A stretch of DNA of 37,054 bases, taken from a virus. Below are positions 28,403-37,054 of the stretch, in pieces; position 1 is the first letter of the stretch, and the number at the start of each line of letters is the position of its first letter. The translations under genes and the position numbers were made by a program. Location: the IMG/VR virus record IMGVR_UViG_3300036715_003268, positions 1 to 37,054 of that record; one strand, 5' to 3'. The notes under the pieces were generated by a model that was given only the letters and a program-made list of their open reading frames with translations, made no database searches and was not told the origin of the DNA.

Positions 28403-31400
28403 ATGACACTGCCTATCCAATATACCGACGACGGACGGCACGTACTGGAGGAAATCGCTCTCTCCGGCATTTCTCATGTGTCCGGCATTCCTGTTGGTTC
28501 GAGCATCATTTCGGATGGTACAAAGTGGATTGTTGGACAAGTGACAGGCGGCGGTACATCGAATTTGGCAGACACTACGCAAAACGGGCTACTACGAAAG
28601 TTGCCCACTCCATCGTTCTTTACCAATCAAACTATTCCCTTCCCTCGCACCGGCAGAGAAATGACGGGTTACACGGGAACATTCGGTACGGACAACTACA
28701 CAGTCGCAGCCCTTGGCACTGAACTACAACCAGCGCACAAGGCGCTGAACCTCACGCTCACGACTGCCGAAAGCGCCGTATTTACAGGTACGACAGGCGG
28801 TATGCAGGTTACGTTTTCCAATGCCGTCGCTGCTGACTTGTACGAAATCGCGGTTCCGAACAACCTCAATAGCTGGCAAAACGCTCCTAAATCGTGGCTC
28901 TTTCAAGCATACAACGGCGTTACGTGGCAAACTCTGAGTACGGTTTCCAATGCTCCAGCATGGACAAGCGGCGAAAATCGTAGTTATCCACTTGCGAATA
29001 CTACGTTTTTCAATGATTACCGTTTGAATGTCACGGATGCCTACACGGGTGGTGGCTTGGGAGCATCCGAACTATTCCCTCGTGCAGGTGCGGTAATGAC
29101 TGCAAACACAACGGTAATTTCGGGCGGAACGTACACGGCTTCGGCATCCTCTAATAACGCACAGGCGTACTTCGCCTTCAACGGCGTACTGAATGGCGGT
29201 AATTGGTGGCTCTCCGGCGCAACAACGGGCTGGGTGCAGTTACAAATTCCGACAGCGCGAGTGATGCAATCCGTCGCAATCCAGTTCCCAAGCGTTCCCG
29301 TTCAACACTCACCCGCAAGCCTCACCATTGAAGGCTCGACAAACGGCACTTCGTGGACGACGCTTGCAACCGCTTCGGGCTTGACATGGGTGGCAGATGA
29401 AAGCAAGACGTTTACCATTTCCAATACCTCAGCGTACAGCTACATCCGATTTACAGGCACATCAAACGGTTTCGCGCTCGTGTACGGTGAAATCACGTTG
29501 ACGTACTATCTCCCACAGTCCAATCGGTTTTCGATTGCACGGCTTCGGATTTCGGGCGCGAATCTTCAGGTGGCACAACCTGAAAAGCGCTGGTTAAAGG
29601 CAACGGCAAACGGCGGTAATTGGGAAGAAATCACATTCACGCAATCTGGCGGAAACGTTACGGGAACAATCACGGGCGATACGTTTACGCTCACAGCGCC
29701 GACCTACACGCATCCGACGTTCTCAACACAAAGCATTACGCCAAGTATCGTCGGCACAACGCTGAACGCTTTAGCTGCTACTCGTGATGCACTTGGTCAC
29801 GTTTCCCTCAGTCTTGTAGCACTCACGCTGCCCTCGTCAGGTGGTTCGCTTACAGGCACAAGTGGAAACGGACTGACGGTTTCGCCGAACAGCGTTTCTC
29901 TCGCAGTGGCAACAACGAGCAGTCCCGGCGCAATGCCAGCGTTTCCATCGTTGAATCCCACATTTCTTTTCTTGCGCGGCGACGGCTTGTGGGCGCAGCC
30001 TCCGGCAGGCGGTGGCGGCAGTTCCTACACCCAGTGGCGGGCGCAAGTCGCGGACACATTCGGCAATGTTCTTTCACAAGATTCGATTACGGATAACGGC
30101 ATCCTTCGTTTTGTTGCCGGAAGCAACGTGACCATTTCGCAAACCAGTCTTGGTGCGGGTGCTACGGCTATCACGATTTCTGCAACAAGCGGCGGTGGTG
30201 GTGGCAGTCTTACTGGCACAAGTGGAAACGGATTGACGGTTACGCCGACAACTGTTTCCCTCGCTCTTGCCACAACCAGCAGCGCAGGCGCAATGCCCGC
30301 GTTCTCCGGCAATTCGCTCACCTATCTTCGTGGTGACGGCTTCTGGGGCTTCTTGCCAAGCGGCAGCGGCGCTGTGAACAGCGTAACGACTGGCAACGGT
30401 GCGGTTCTCTCAGTAACACCGACCACGGGCAGCGTCGTCATTACGCCGATTGGTCTTTCGACAACGCTGAACAGTGGATGGAATTCTACAACGAAAACTT
30501 TGAGTTTGCCCGTTCCCGTGTATCAAGGCGGCATTTTGCTGAGTGCCAGTGTTGCGAACTTTGACCTGTCTAGTTTAGGTGGCGGTGGCGGCGGAACAAC
30601 CATCGAAGTTCGGAAAGACGGCGCTGTTATTGGACAGGCATCCATTTTGAACTTTACGGGTCCGGGCGTTTTTGTTTCGACAGGTGTTGGATACGAAATC
30701 AACATACCGGGCGGAATTGGCGGCGGTGTTACCTCGTTCAATAGCACGGTAGGCGCAATCAATCTCGTGAACGGCACGAATACGACAATTACAAATCTTG
30801 GCGGCGGCACATTCCGCATTGATGCAACGGCAGGAAGCGCTTCACTAGCGGGTTTCTCCGGCAATGGACTGAGTGTAACGAGCAATACCGTTTCACTGGC
30901 AATGGCTTCGCTGGCAAACGCAGGTGCAATGCCAGTTCTGAGCGGTATTTCTACTCAGTATCTCAATGGGCTTGGGCAATGGACAACGCCACCGAGTGGA
31001 AGTGGCGGAATCACAAGTGTTGTAAGCGGGAATGCTGCGGTATTGAGCGCCAATGTTGTTGGCAACACGGCGACTATTACGCCGATTGGTGTCACGACCA
31101 CATTTACACCGTCGTTCAATGCCCTGACCTCGACACTGACACTACCCATTTTAACGACGAGCGGCGGCATTCTCTCAAGCATTGGTTCAACATCCTTCAC
31201 GATTTCGGGTGGCGTTCAGAGCCTTATCAATGGCACAAGTACAATCGCTACGAATATGGGTAGCGGGATTTGGCGCATAAATACTGACTTGCAAAATACT
31301 GGTACGGCAACCTTTGACAATGATGTTTATGGAGTTTTCTTCGGTGTGGCAAATATCGTTACACCGACACAGCAAATACGGAAAATACAAGGTAGCGAAG

Positions 31401-31579
31401 GTATTTATGTTCATCAAACGCCTAATGATGTGATTAGAATTGAGAACCGAAGCCTTATTTACCATGCTTCATACGCTGTAAACATCCCGCTCGGAGGTGG
31501 CATTACCGTCCGTTCTATTCAGCAATACCGAGATTTGAACCGCAACATCATCGTAGATTTTCTATCACTGAATACATAG
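28403..31579 (+). CDS. Large tail fibre with discoidin domains and internal repeats
   Basis: 1058 aa. N-terminal attachment region (about 1-90); a first discoidin-like region (about 95-225) and a clearer F5/8 type C domain (about 230-370, AYFAFNGVLNGGNWWLSG..GWVQLQIP..SLTIEGSTNGTSWTTLA), known for carbohydrate binding; then Gly/Ser/Thr-rich repeats. A unit GLTV-P..VSLA.AT.SS.GAMP recurs three times (about 480, 605, 815), a unit ending in TITPIG..TTL recurs twice, and one with NLVNGTNTTITNLGGGTFRI twice. It is likely the receptor-binding fibre; the repeats make a long shaft. Confidence 0.75.
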   Translation: MTLPIQYTDDGRHVLEEIALSGISHVSGIPVGSSIISDGTKWIVGQVTGGGTSNLADTTQNGLLRKLPTPSFFTNQTIPFPRTGREMTGYTGTFGTDNYTVAALGTELQPAHKALNLTLTTAESAVFTGTTGGMQVTFSNAVAADLYEIAVPNNLNSWQNAPKSWLFQAYNGVTWQTLSTVSNAPAWTSGENRSYPLANTTFFNDYRLNVTDAYTGGGLGASELFPRAGAVMTANTTVISGGTYTASASSNNAQAYFAFNGVLNGGNWWLSGATTGWVQLQIPTARVMQSVAIQFPSVPVQHSPASLTIEGSTNGTSWTTLATASGLTWVADESKTFTISNTSAYSYIRFTGTSNGFALVYGEITLTYYLPQSNRFSIARLRISGANLQVAQPEKRWLKATANGGNWEEITFTQSGGNVTGTITGDTFTLTAPTYTHPTFSTQSITPSIVGTTLNALAATRDALGHVSLSLVALTLPSSGGSLTGTSGNGLTVSPNSVSLAVATTSSPGAMPAFPSLNPTFLFLRGDGLWAQPPAGGGGSSYTQWRAQVADTFGNVLSQDSITDNGILRFVAGSNVTISQTSLGAGATAITISATSGGGGGSLTGTSGNGLTVTPTTVSLALATTSSAGAMPAFSGNSLTYLRGDGFWGFLPSGSGAVNSVTTGNGAVLSVTPTTGSVVITPIGLSTTLNSGWNSTTKTLSLPVPVYQGGILLSASVANFDLSSLGGGGGGTTIEVRKDGAVIGQASILNFTGPGVFVSTGVGYEINIPGGIGGGVTSFNSTVGAINLVNGTNTTITNLGGGTFRIDATAGSASLAGFSGNGLSVTSNTVSLAMASLANAGAMPVLSGISTQYLNGLGQWTTPPSGSGGITSVVSGNAAVLSANVVGNTATITPIGVTTTFTPSFNALTSTLTLPILTTSGGILSSIGSTSFTISGGVQSLINGTSTIATNMGSGIWRINTDLQNTGTATFDNDVYGVFFGVANIVTPTQQIRKIQGSEGIYVHQTPNDVIRIENRSLIYHASYAVNIPLGGGITVRSIQQYRDLNRNIIVDFLSLNT

Positions 31580-31616
31580 CAAACAACTAGGCTTATACAC
31601 TTTTCACAATACAACC

Positions 31617-31982
31617 ATGAAATTCCTCGAAAACCTCGAATTCTCCGTCACCGCACTCTTCACGCAAGACAGCGAAGAACCTGTTTTGGATGACGACGGC
31701 AAACCGCTGTATAAAGGCGACGGTAGCCCCAAGACGAAAAAAGTCAAATCCAAGTCTTTGCAAATCGCCTTCCGTGATGCTGCGAAAGACAAGGACATTG
31801 CCCTTGCTGTTGTGAAATGCAACGACGTGGAGGAAGATGTCGCAAAAGAAATGATTGGTAAAGTTTTTGAGAAGTTCCCGCTTCAGATTGTAGATGCAGT
31901 CTATCGTGGCGAGAAAGTTGAGACCGTTACAGCACCCGCAGCAACTGATACGAAACCAGAAACAGTGGAAACCAATGGCTAA
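31617..31982 (+). CDS. Hypothetical 121-aa structural/packaging-region protein
   Basis: MKFLENLEFSVTALFTQDSEEPVLDDDGKPLYKGDG, then a basic loop (PKTKKVKSKSLQ), helices (IALAVVKCNDVEEDVAKEMIGKVFEKFP) and a Thr/Glu-rich tail. The end overlaps the methyltransferase start by eight bases. Not recognised. Confidence 0.55.
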   Translation: MKFLENLEFSVTALFTQDSEEPVLDDDGKPLYKGDGSPKTKKVKSKSLQIAFRDAAKDKDIALAVVKCNDVEEDVAKEMIGKVFEKFPLQIVDAVYRGEKVETVTAPAATDTKPETVETNG

Positions 31983-33306
31983 AGACACGCTCAATATCGC
32001 CGACCTGAAGCAACACGAACAAAACGCCAATCGCCACACTGAGCGCGGACGCTCACTGCTGGCGAATTCGCTGCGCGAGTACGGTGCTGGTAGGTCAATC
32101 GTTTTGGACAAAAACGGTGTAATCATCGCCGGAAACCTCACTGCGGAATATGCTGCGGAATGTGGTATTTCCAACGTCCGCGTCGTGAAAACAACGGGCA
32201 ATGAGCTTGTTGCAGTGATGCGTACAGATTTGGACATCACCACCGACCGCAAAGCAAAGGAACTCGCTCTTGCCGATAACCGCATCGCACAGGTGAGCAT
32301 TGATTTCGACCCCGTAGTGTTGCAGGCTCTCGAAGCCGAAGGCGTGAATATGGAGCAATTCTTCTCTAGCGATGAACTGACGGCGCTTATGGCAACTGAC
32401 GAAGCTGCACAAGAACCTGTCGAAACGCCCGTGCCGGAGCTAAAAAGTGTGGCAATTACCAAAACGGGCGATGTGTACGAGTTTACGTTGAGCGGTATGA
32501 CAAGTCGGCTTATGTGCGGTGACTCCACGAATGGTGGCGACGTAGCGCTGCTCATGCAGGGCAAAAAAGCAGCCATGCTCTTTACCGACCCACCGTACAA
32601 TATCGCTTATACCGAATTTAACAACGAAGGTCGCGGCGGCGCTGAGAAAGCGGGCAAAGACTGGAGCGAGGTGTATTGCACTGCATGGAAAGATGAAATG
32701 TCCGATGACGACTACGCCAAATTCTTGAATGCGGTGCTGCGAAATGCGAAGGACAGCCTCATTCCTGATGCGCACTACTACGTCTGGTACGCAGCGAAAT
32801 ACTACGTGACCTTGACAGAAGCGTTCCGCGCAAACGAGGTTTCGTTTGATTCTATACCGCTTGTGTGGGTAAAACAGACCTTTACGATGTCGTGGGCGCA
32901 CTACCATCGTCAGTACGAGCCGTGCATTGTGGGCGGAAAAGGAATGCCGACCGTTTCAAAACGCTGGTTTGGTCCCAAGAACGAAACCAACGTTTGGGCA
33001 ATCTCTACGGAGCATAACAGCACATACATCCACCCAACGCAAAAGCCCGTAGCGCTCGTGCAAAGGGCGCTGCTCAATAGCTCCGAAGCGGGCGACCTGA
33101 TTCTTGACCTCTTCGCCGGAAGCGGTTCGACTCTGCTTGCTTCGGTGCAAAACGCTCGGCATTGCTACACGATAGAGCAGGAGCCGCTTTTCTGCGATGC
33201 TGTTGTCCGCAGAATGATTTCTTACTGCGAGACGGCAGCTATCCCACTTGTTCTGAAGCGCAATGGCGAAATAATCAACCCAGAGGAGTTCCAATGTGCC
33301 AAGTGA
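31975..33306 (+). CDS. ParB-like nuclease domain fused to DNA methyltransferase
   Basis: 443 aa from ATG 31975. Residues about 8-130 are a ParB/Srx domain (LKQHEQNANRHTERGRSLLANSLREYGAGRSIVLDKNGVIIAGN). About 160-440 is a type-beta amino-methyltransferase: motif IV TDPPYNIAY (204-212), then a recognition region, then motif I DLFAGSGSTLLAS (about 378). It would methylate adenine N6 or cytosine N4. This fusion is common beside phage terminase genes and may protect packaged DNA from restriction. No paired endonuclease is seen. Confidence 0.9.
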   Translation: MAKDTLNIADLKQHEQNANRHTERGRSLLANSLREYGAGRSIVLDKNGVIIAGNLTAEYAAECGISNVRVVKTTGNELVAVMRTDLDITTDRKAKELALADNRIAQVSIDFDPVVLQALEAEGVNMEQFFSSDELTALMATDEAAQEPVETPVPELKSVAITKTGDVYEFTLSGMTSRLMCGDSTNGGDVALLMQGKKAAMLFTDPPYNIAYTEFNNEGRGGAEKAGKDWSEVYCTAWKDEMSDDDYAKFLNAVLRNAKDSLIPDAHYYVWYAAKYYVTLTEAFRANEVSFDSIPLVWVKQTFTMSWAHYHRQYEPCIVGGKGMPTVSKRWFGPKNETNVWAISTEHNSTYIHPTQKPVALVQRALLNSSEAGDLILDLFAGSGSTLLASVQNARHCYTIEQEPLFCDAVVRRMISYCETAAIPLVLKRNGEIINPEEFQCAK

Positions 33307-33922
33307 GTACATCGGACATATCTGGGAGCGTCAAACGTGGGAAACTGACAATCAATATGGCGCATTTTTAGCGTATCGGGACTTAGGCACGAATCGCAGT
33401 GTAGATGCGGCTTTTGAGGTGTATGACGAAAAGAAAAAGGCACAAAAGAGTACAGAAAAGGCACAAAAGAGCGCAAAAAAAGACCAAAAAGCGCAAAAGA
33501 AGAAACGAGCAAACGGCACGTTTCGCGGATGGGTAAAAGACAACGATTGGGCAAGACGAGCAACCGAGTACGACGCATTTGTCCAGCGCGAACTTGACAC
33601 CGCAAAACTGGAAGCACAAAAAGAGGCTCAAGTCGAAATCGTTGGCAAGATAGCCAAAGCTGCTTTGGAAGCGACGCTCAAAATGTTGGAAAAACCGTCG
33701 TTGGAGAAGGTTCGCAAAAGGTACAAAGTCGAGAAGGACGGCAAGCAAATACTGACGGAAGTCGTTACTGAGCAACAAAGCGTGTTTGCATCCGAAGGCA
33801 TTGTGCGGTTTAGCTTGCAATCGCTCTTTCCACAGTTCTTTGGAAATATTGCCGACATAGACCCGAACGACATTAAAAGCAAAACGGATGCGGAACTTGA
33901 AGCACTGATAAAAGGCAAATGA
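33296..33922 (+). CDS. terS: Terminase small subunit (probable)
   Basis: 208 aa from a GTG at 33296 with GGAG seven bases before it; it overlaps the methyltransferase by 11 bases. IWERQTWETDNQYGAFLAYRDLGTNRSVDAAFEVY and GWVKDNDWARRATEYDAFV are the HTH-like signature of phage terminase small subunits, which recognise the packaging site. A low-complexity Lys/Gln segment (about 46-70) interrupts it, and a coiled coil follows. Next to the large subunit with four-base overlap. Confidence 0.7.
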   Translation: MPSEYIGHIWERQTWETDNQYGAFLAYRDLGTNRSVDAAFEVYDEKKKAQKSTEKAQKSAKKDQKAQKKKRANGTFRGWVKDNDWARRATEYDAFVQRELDTAKLEAQKEAQVEIVGKIAKAALEATLKMLEKPSLEKVRKRYKVEKDGKQILTEVVTEQQSVFASEGIVRFSLQSLFPQFFGNIADIDPNDIKSKTDAELEALIKGK

Positions 33923-35310
33923 AACAAGCAACCATCGACATTCGCGCTGCTGCTGAATTGGAATTACGTCGTCGGCAGCGCATACGCGAAGAGCAGCAAG
34001 CGCCTGATTGGATAACGCTTGTCGGCTTGATGGACTTCATTCCGTACATCTCTCCGGCATGGCAATCACCGCTTCACCTTGCGCCGATTGTGCAAGCATT
34101 AGAGCGGGTTTTGACGGAAAGCGTGAAGCTGGTGATTGAAGTACCGCCCAGACACTTCAAAACCGAGACCGTTCTTCACGCGATTGCTTGGATTCTCAGA
34201 CAGCAGCCACATCGTACCGTAGGTTATGTGAGTTATGCCATCAAGCAAGCGCACTCGAAAGCGCTTAAAGCACAGCGATATAGCATTCAAGCAGGTCTGA
34301 AGCCCGATAAACAAATGCACAATCTCTCGGAATGGCGTGTTAGAGAAGGTGGTGGGATTTTGGCAACTGGTATCGGCGGGCCACTCACCGGGCAAGGTTT
34401 GGATGTTGGGATCATTGACGACCCAACGAAAAACCGCGAAGATGCTGAATCTCGCCAGAAACGAGACAAGCAATGGGGCTGGTTTGAGGACGTTTTCGAG
34501 ACTCGGTATGCACCCAACGCCAGCGCAATCGTCGTTCTCACGCGCTGGCACGACGATGACCTTGCAGGACGGATAATGAAAGAGCGACCTGAGTATGAGT
34601 TTATCCGTATTCCGGCACTTGCAGATTGCTTAGACGCTCGTGGTGTGAGTTACGCTCCCGACCCGCTCGGACGGATGGAAGGCGAAGCATTGCTGCCAGA
34701 CCGATACAGTAGTGAGTATTTGGAGCAAATCAGGGCAAAGAAGCCCTACACATTTGCTTCGCTTTACCAAGGGCTGCCTCGTCCGCGTCAAGCGAAGGTA
34801 TTTGGTGATGCGACGTTCTATGAAAAATTGCCGGACAAAGTGTCCTACATCATCGGTGTGGACTTGGCATACACAGCATCTACTCGCGCACATTGGAGTT
34901 CTGCTGTGGTGTTTGCGGTAGATGGCGATATGTACTACATCGTTCACGTTGACCGCTGGCAATCGGACATTACCTCAACAACGGAGCGGCTCAAGCGCCT
35001 CCAAGCGCGGTATCCCGTGAGAATGTACGTGGAGGCGAATGGTCCGCAGAAAGCCGTTTGCGATATGCTTGAAGAGCGGAAAATTCGCATCAAGCGCTTG
35101 CAGCCCTCGGCAGATAAATACGTCCGCGCACAACCTTTTGCCGAAGCATGGAACGCCGGACGGGTTTTGCTGCCCAATGAAGCCCCGTGGCTGTCGGCAT
35201 ATTTAGACGAAATCAACGATTTTACTGGTGTTGGCGACGTGGAAGACGACCAAGTAGATGCGTCGGCAAATGGTTATCAACGAATTAAACGACCTGGAAT
35301 ATACTCGTAA
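33919..35310 (+). CDS. terL: Terminase large subunit
   Basis: 463 aa. ATPase domain with PPRHFKTE (76-83) in place of the usual PPRHGKS/T Walker A, Walker B-like VGIIDDP (about 160), and coupling region RWHDDDLAGRI. Nuclease domain (about 310-455): GVDLAY, YVEANGPQKAVCDML, and ..VEDDQVDAS.. supply the acidic metal ligands. It drives DNA into the capsid and cuts concatemers. The stop overlaps the portal start by one base. Confidence 0.9.
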   Translation: MKQATIDIRAAAELELRRRQRIREEQQAPDWITLVGLMDFIPYISPAWQSPLHLAPIVQALERVLTESVKLVIEVPPRHFKTETVLHAIAWILRQQPHRTVGYVSYAIKQAHSKALKAQRYSIQAGLKPDKQMHNLSEWRVREGGGILATGIGGPLTGQGLDVGIIDDPTKNREDAESRQKRDKQWGWFEDVFETRYAPNASAIVVLTRWHDDDLAGRIMKERPEYEFIRIPALADCLDARGVSYAPDPLGRMEGEALLPDRYSSEYLEQIRAKKPYTFASLYQGLPRPRQAKVFGDATFYEKLPDKVSYIIGVDLAYTASTRAHWSSAVVFAVDGDMYYIVHVDRWQSDITSTTERLKRLQARYPVRMYVEANGPQKAVCDMLEERKIRIKRLQPSADKYVRAQPFAEAWNAGRVLLPNEAPWLSAYLDEINDFTGVGDVEDDQVDASANGYQRIKRPGIYS

Positions 35311-37054
35311 TGTTAGAACGCTTTCGCTCATATCTCCCTTGGCAACAAAGAGCAGCTTCACAGGCTGCTTCCAAGCCGTCCTACGCAAACATCATGGAGG
35401 TGTTGGGGCTGATGGCGCGTTCCATGCGGGCAAGCGGCGTAAAGCGCTCTGTGCAGGAACAAGCTGCTATCGGCATCACGTATGCTTGCTTGCAGCGCCG
35501 GGCGCAATCTATTTCGTCGTCGTGGGAGAAGGTGTACAGTGAGCGCACACAAAGCGATAAGAAAGAAGTACCGCTTGACCACTGGCTTGTACGCTTGCTT
35601 TGGAAGCCAAATGCCTATTATACGCGCTCACAGATACGCAAGCTAACGGCATACTGGCTGGACATCAATGGAAATGCGTTCATTCACACACCGATTGTTG
35701 CCGGAAAGCCGACAAGTATGTGGGTGCTGCGCCCTTCGCGTGTGAAGATTATTCTGGATTCTACCAGTCTGGTTGCTGGATACGAGGTGCAAAATTCAGG
35801 TTCAAGCGTTCTTGTTCCGGCAAACGAAATGATTCACCTGCGCGACCTCTACGCTTCCGATGCAGACGAGTATCAAGTCTATGGACGTGGCATTATTCAG
35901 GCATTGAAAGACCAGTTGTCGCTGGACAGCAACTTAGGGCAATATCTGGCTCGGTATTTTGACAATGATGCACGACCGCCATTTGTAGCAAAAGTAGCGA
36001 CAGAGTTTGATGGCGATTGGAATGCGTTCAAAAACGAATGGAATGAGAAAAATCCGAACATGAAGCTACGTGGTTTGCTCACCGATGGGATGGAATTTGA
36101 GGAAATCAAGAGCGAGTCGGTGAAGGTAGATTTTGGCAAGGTTACGCTCTCGACGCAGGAGCAAATCACGTCTATCATGGGCGTTCCGCTTGGCTTGATA
36201 ACGGGCAATCTGGCAAACCGCTCAACCGCAGAGGTCTTGGAACGGCATTTCTACACGAACACCATTGACCCGATACTGGACTACATTGATGAAGAATTTA
36301 CGCGGCATTTCGCACAGTTTGAAGCGGGTTTGCTGGTAGAACACGAGCCGTACCGCGTCATTGACCCCGAAATGGAACTCAAGCGTGAGCAGCACGAAAT
36401 CATGTACGGCATTAAAACCGTGAACGATGCCCGCAAAGAGCGTGGCAAGGAGTCCGTAGAATATGGTGATAAGCCGCTTGCACCCAAGAATTTGACATTT
36501 TTAGAAGCGCTTGTTCCGCCCCCTGCTCCCACAAACGCACCAGCGCCGGAGCCGGACAAACCCAAAAAGCAGCTTCCCAAAAAGCACCAACCTTCGCCAA
36601 ACCAGCTATCACTCAACTGGGGCGATAATGCGCCGGAAGAAGATTCGCTCTTAGCGTACTGGAAAAGCTATGACGAAAAAGCCGGAACGTTCACGGATGC
36701 CGTGAAAGGTGAGCTAAACAGCGTCATGGATGACCTCGAAACGACGACGCTGGACAACTTAGAAAAGGGCTTGTTTGTGCCGGAAGAGTGGGCAGCGTCC
36801 ATGTCGAAGCGGGTACAAGCAGCAATGCAGAAACATATTGAAACCATTACTGCTGCTGCCCTTGGCGACGCAAATGCAGAGCCGGAAGACCTTTCGGCAA
36901 CCTTCGATGAGCGCATGGCAATCGCATCGCAGGAAAGCACGGACTTGATTACAGGCATCTTCGGCACGGCGAAAGAGGAATTACAAGCGAAAATTGCTGC
37001 CAACACGCAAGCCAGCACGGAGGAATTACAGACGATAGTGAGCGAGTATTTCAC
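35310..37054 (+). CDS. Phage portal protein, HK97 family (3' end outside the window)
   Basis: Open from ATG 35310 to the window end without a stop (about 581 codons seen). HK97-portal features: QEQAAIGITYACLQRRAQSISSSW, LTAYWLDINGNAFIHTPIV, HLRDLYASDADEYQVYGRGII.. and STQEQITSIMGVPLGLITG, with TVNDARKERGKESVEYGDKPL near 360-390. It then continues through a Pro-rich linker (about 395-430) into a helical region, longer than a standard portal of about 400-450 aa; a fused head-morphogenesis-like domain is possible. Twelve copies form the capsid vertex and the DNA channel. Confidence 0.8.
   Translation, partial: MLERFRSYLPWQQRAASQAASKPSYANIMEVLGLMARSMRASGVKRSVQEQAAIGITYACLQRRAQSISSSWEKVYSERTQSDKKEVPLDHWLVRLLWKPNAYYTRSQIRKLTAYWLDINGNAFIHTPIVAGKPTSMWVLRPSRVKIILDSTSLVAGYEVQNSGSSVLVPANEMIHLRDLYASDADEYQVYGRGIIQALKDQLSLDSNLGQYLARYFDNDARPPFVAKVATEFDGDWNAFKNEWNEKNPNMKLRGLLTDGMEFEEIKSESVKVDFGKVTLSTQEQITSIMGVPLGLITGNLANRSTAEVLERHFYTNTIDPILDYIDEEFTRHFAQFEAGLLVEHEPYRVIDPEMELKREQHEIMYGIKTVNDARKERGKESVEYGDKPLAPKNLTFLEALVPPPAPTNAPAPEPDKPKKQLPKKHQPSPNQLSLNWGDNAPEEDSLLAYWKSYDEKAGTFTDAVKGELNSVMDDLETTTLDNLEKGLFVPEEWAASMSKRVQAAMQKHIETITAAALGDANAEPEDLSATFDERMAIASQESTDLITGIFGTAKEELQAKIAANTQASTEELQTIVSEYF

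Noticed and set aside
31593-32600. 335-codon minus-strand open frame under the methyltransferase region
   Set aside because: Ser/Cys/Phe-rich antisense of two well supported plus-strand genes.
1-37054. CRISPR arrays, insertion sequences and rRNA
   Set aside because: No regularly spaced repeat-spacer series, no transposase and no rRNA sequence were seen; the phased repeats at 12187 have linkers of only 10-11 bases.

Overview
The window looks like the left two thirds of a temperate tailed-phage genome (Caudoviricetes, HK97-type portal) integrated in a bacterium of the Bacteroidota/FCB group. Signs of the host group are a type IX secretion (T9SS) C-terminal sorting domain on a secreted protein, promoters of the Bacteroidota type (TTG, 20 bases, TAnnTTTG), a Bacteroidota-style tyrosine integrase and a DUF4373 (Lin1244/Lin1753-like) replisome organiser. 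I cannot assign a genus.

Layout. Bases 1-443 carry the end of a YqaJ-type phage exonuclease that lies outside the element. At 510-572 sit a tRNA terminator and a 28-base tRNA 3' end on the minus strand, read here as the left attachment site. The integrase follows (698-1744). From 1739 to 12048 is a block almost wholly on the minus strand between integrase and repressor, the usual cargo position of temperate phages. It holds a HEPN gene with a small partner, an XRE regulator and three matching operators, a 309-aa protein with a four-helix membrane partner, an AbiC-like membrane protein with a membrane-anchored Mrr-type nuclease, a T9SS-secreted protein, a frameshifted lipoprotein nuclease, a membrane coiled-coil protein, a PD-(D/E)XK nuclease with a partner, and a small secreted protein. 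Much of it looks like defence or lysogenic conversion cargo.

The lysis-lysogeny switch is at 12468-13440. The repressor is split into an HTH protein and a UmuD/LexA-like S24 peptidase, with palindromic operators over a rightward promoter. Rightward early genes follow: an RHH protein, an excisionase-like HTH protein, two tRNA-like genes (one initiator-like Met, one with anticodon UUA), an SSB-like protein ending DDDLPF, the replisome organiser with iteron-like palindromes and an AT-rich tract inside the gene (a lambda-like candidate origin), a DnaB-type helicase, a VRR-NUC-like nuclease, and a tightly overlapping string of small genes ending in a DnaA domain IV-like protein and a strong double hairpin terminator (22385-22470).

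The late region runs from 22489 to the end: tail-fibre-like proteins, an exported staphylococcal-nuclease homologue, an amidase endolysin, holin-like and spanin-like membrane proteins, a 1058-aa discoidin-containing fibre, a ParB-methyltransferase fusion, small and large terminase subunits, and a portal protein cut by the window edge. Capsid, tail tube and the right attachment site must lie further right.

The observations most worth a second look are the shared operator/promoter architecture around the HEPN-XRE-77aa locus, the stem-loop plus AATTCCAAA leader shared by two distant genes, the split repressor, the in-gene candidate origin, the two odd tRNAs and three uncharacterised two-gene cargo modules.
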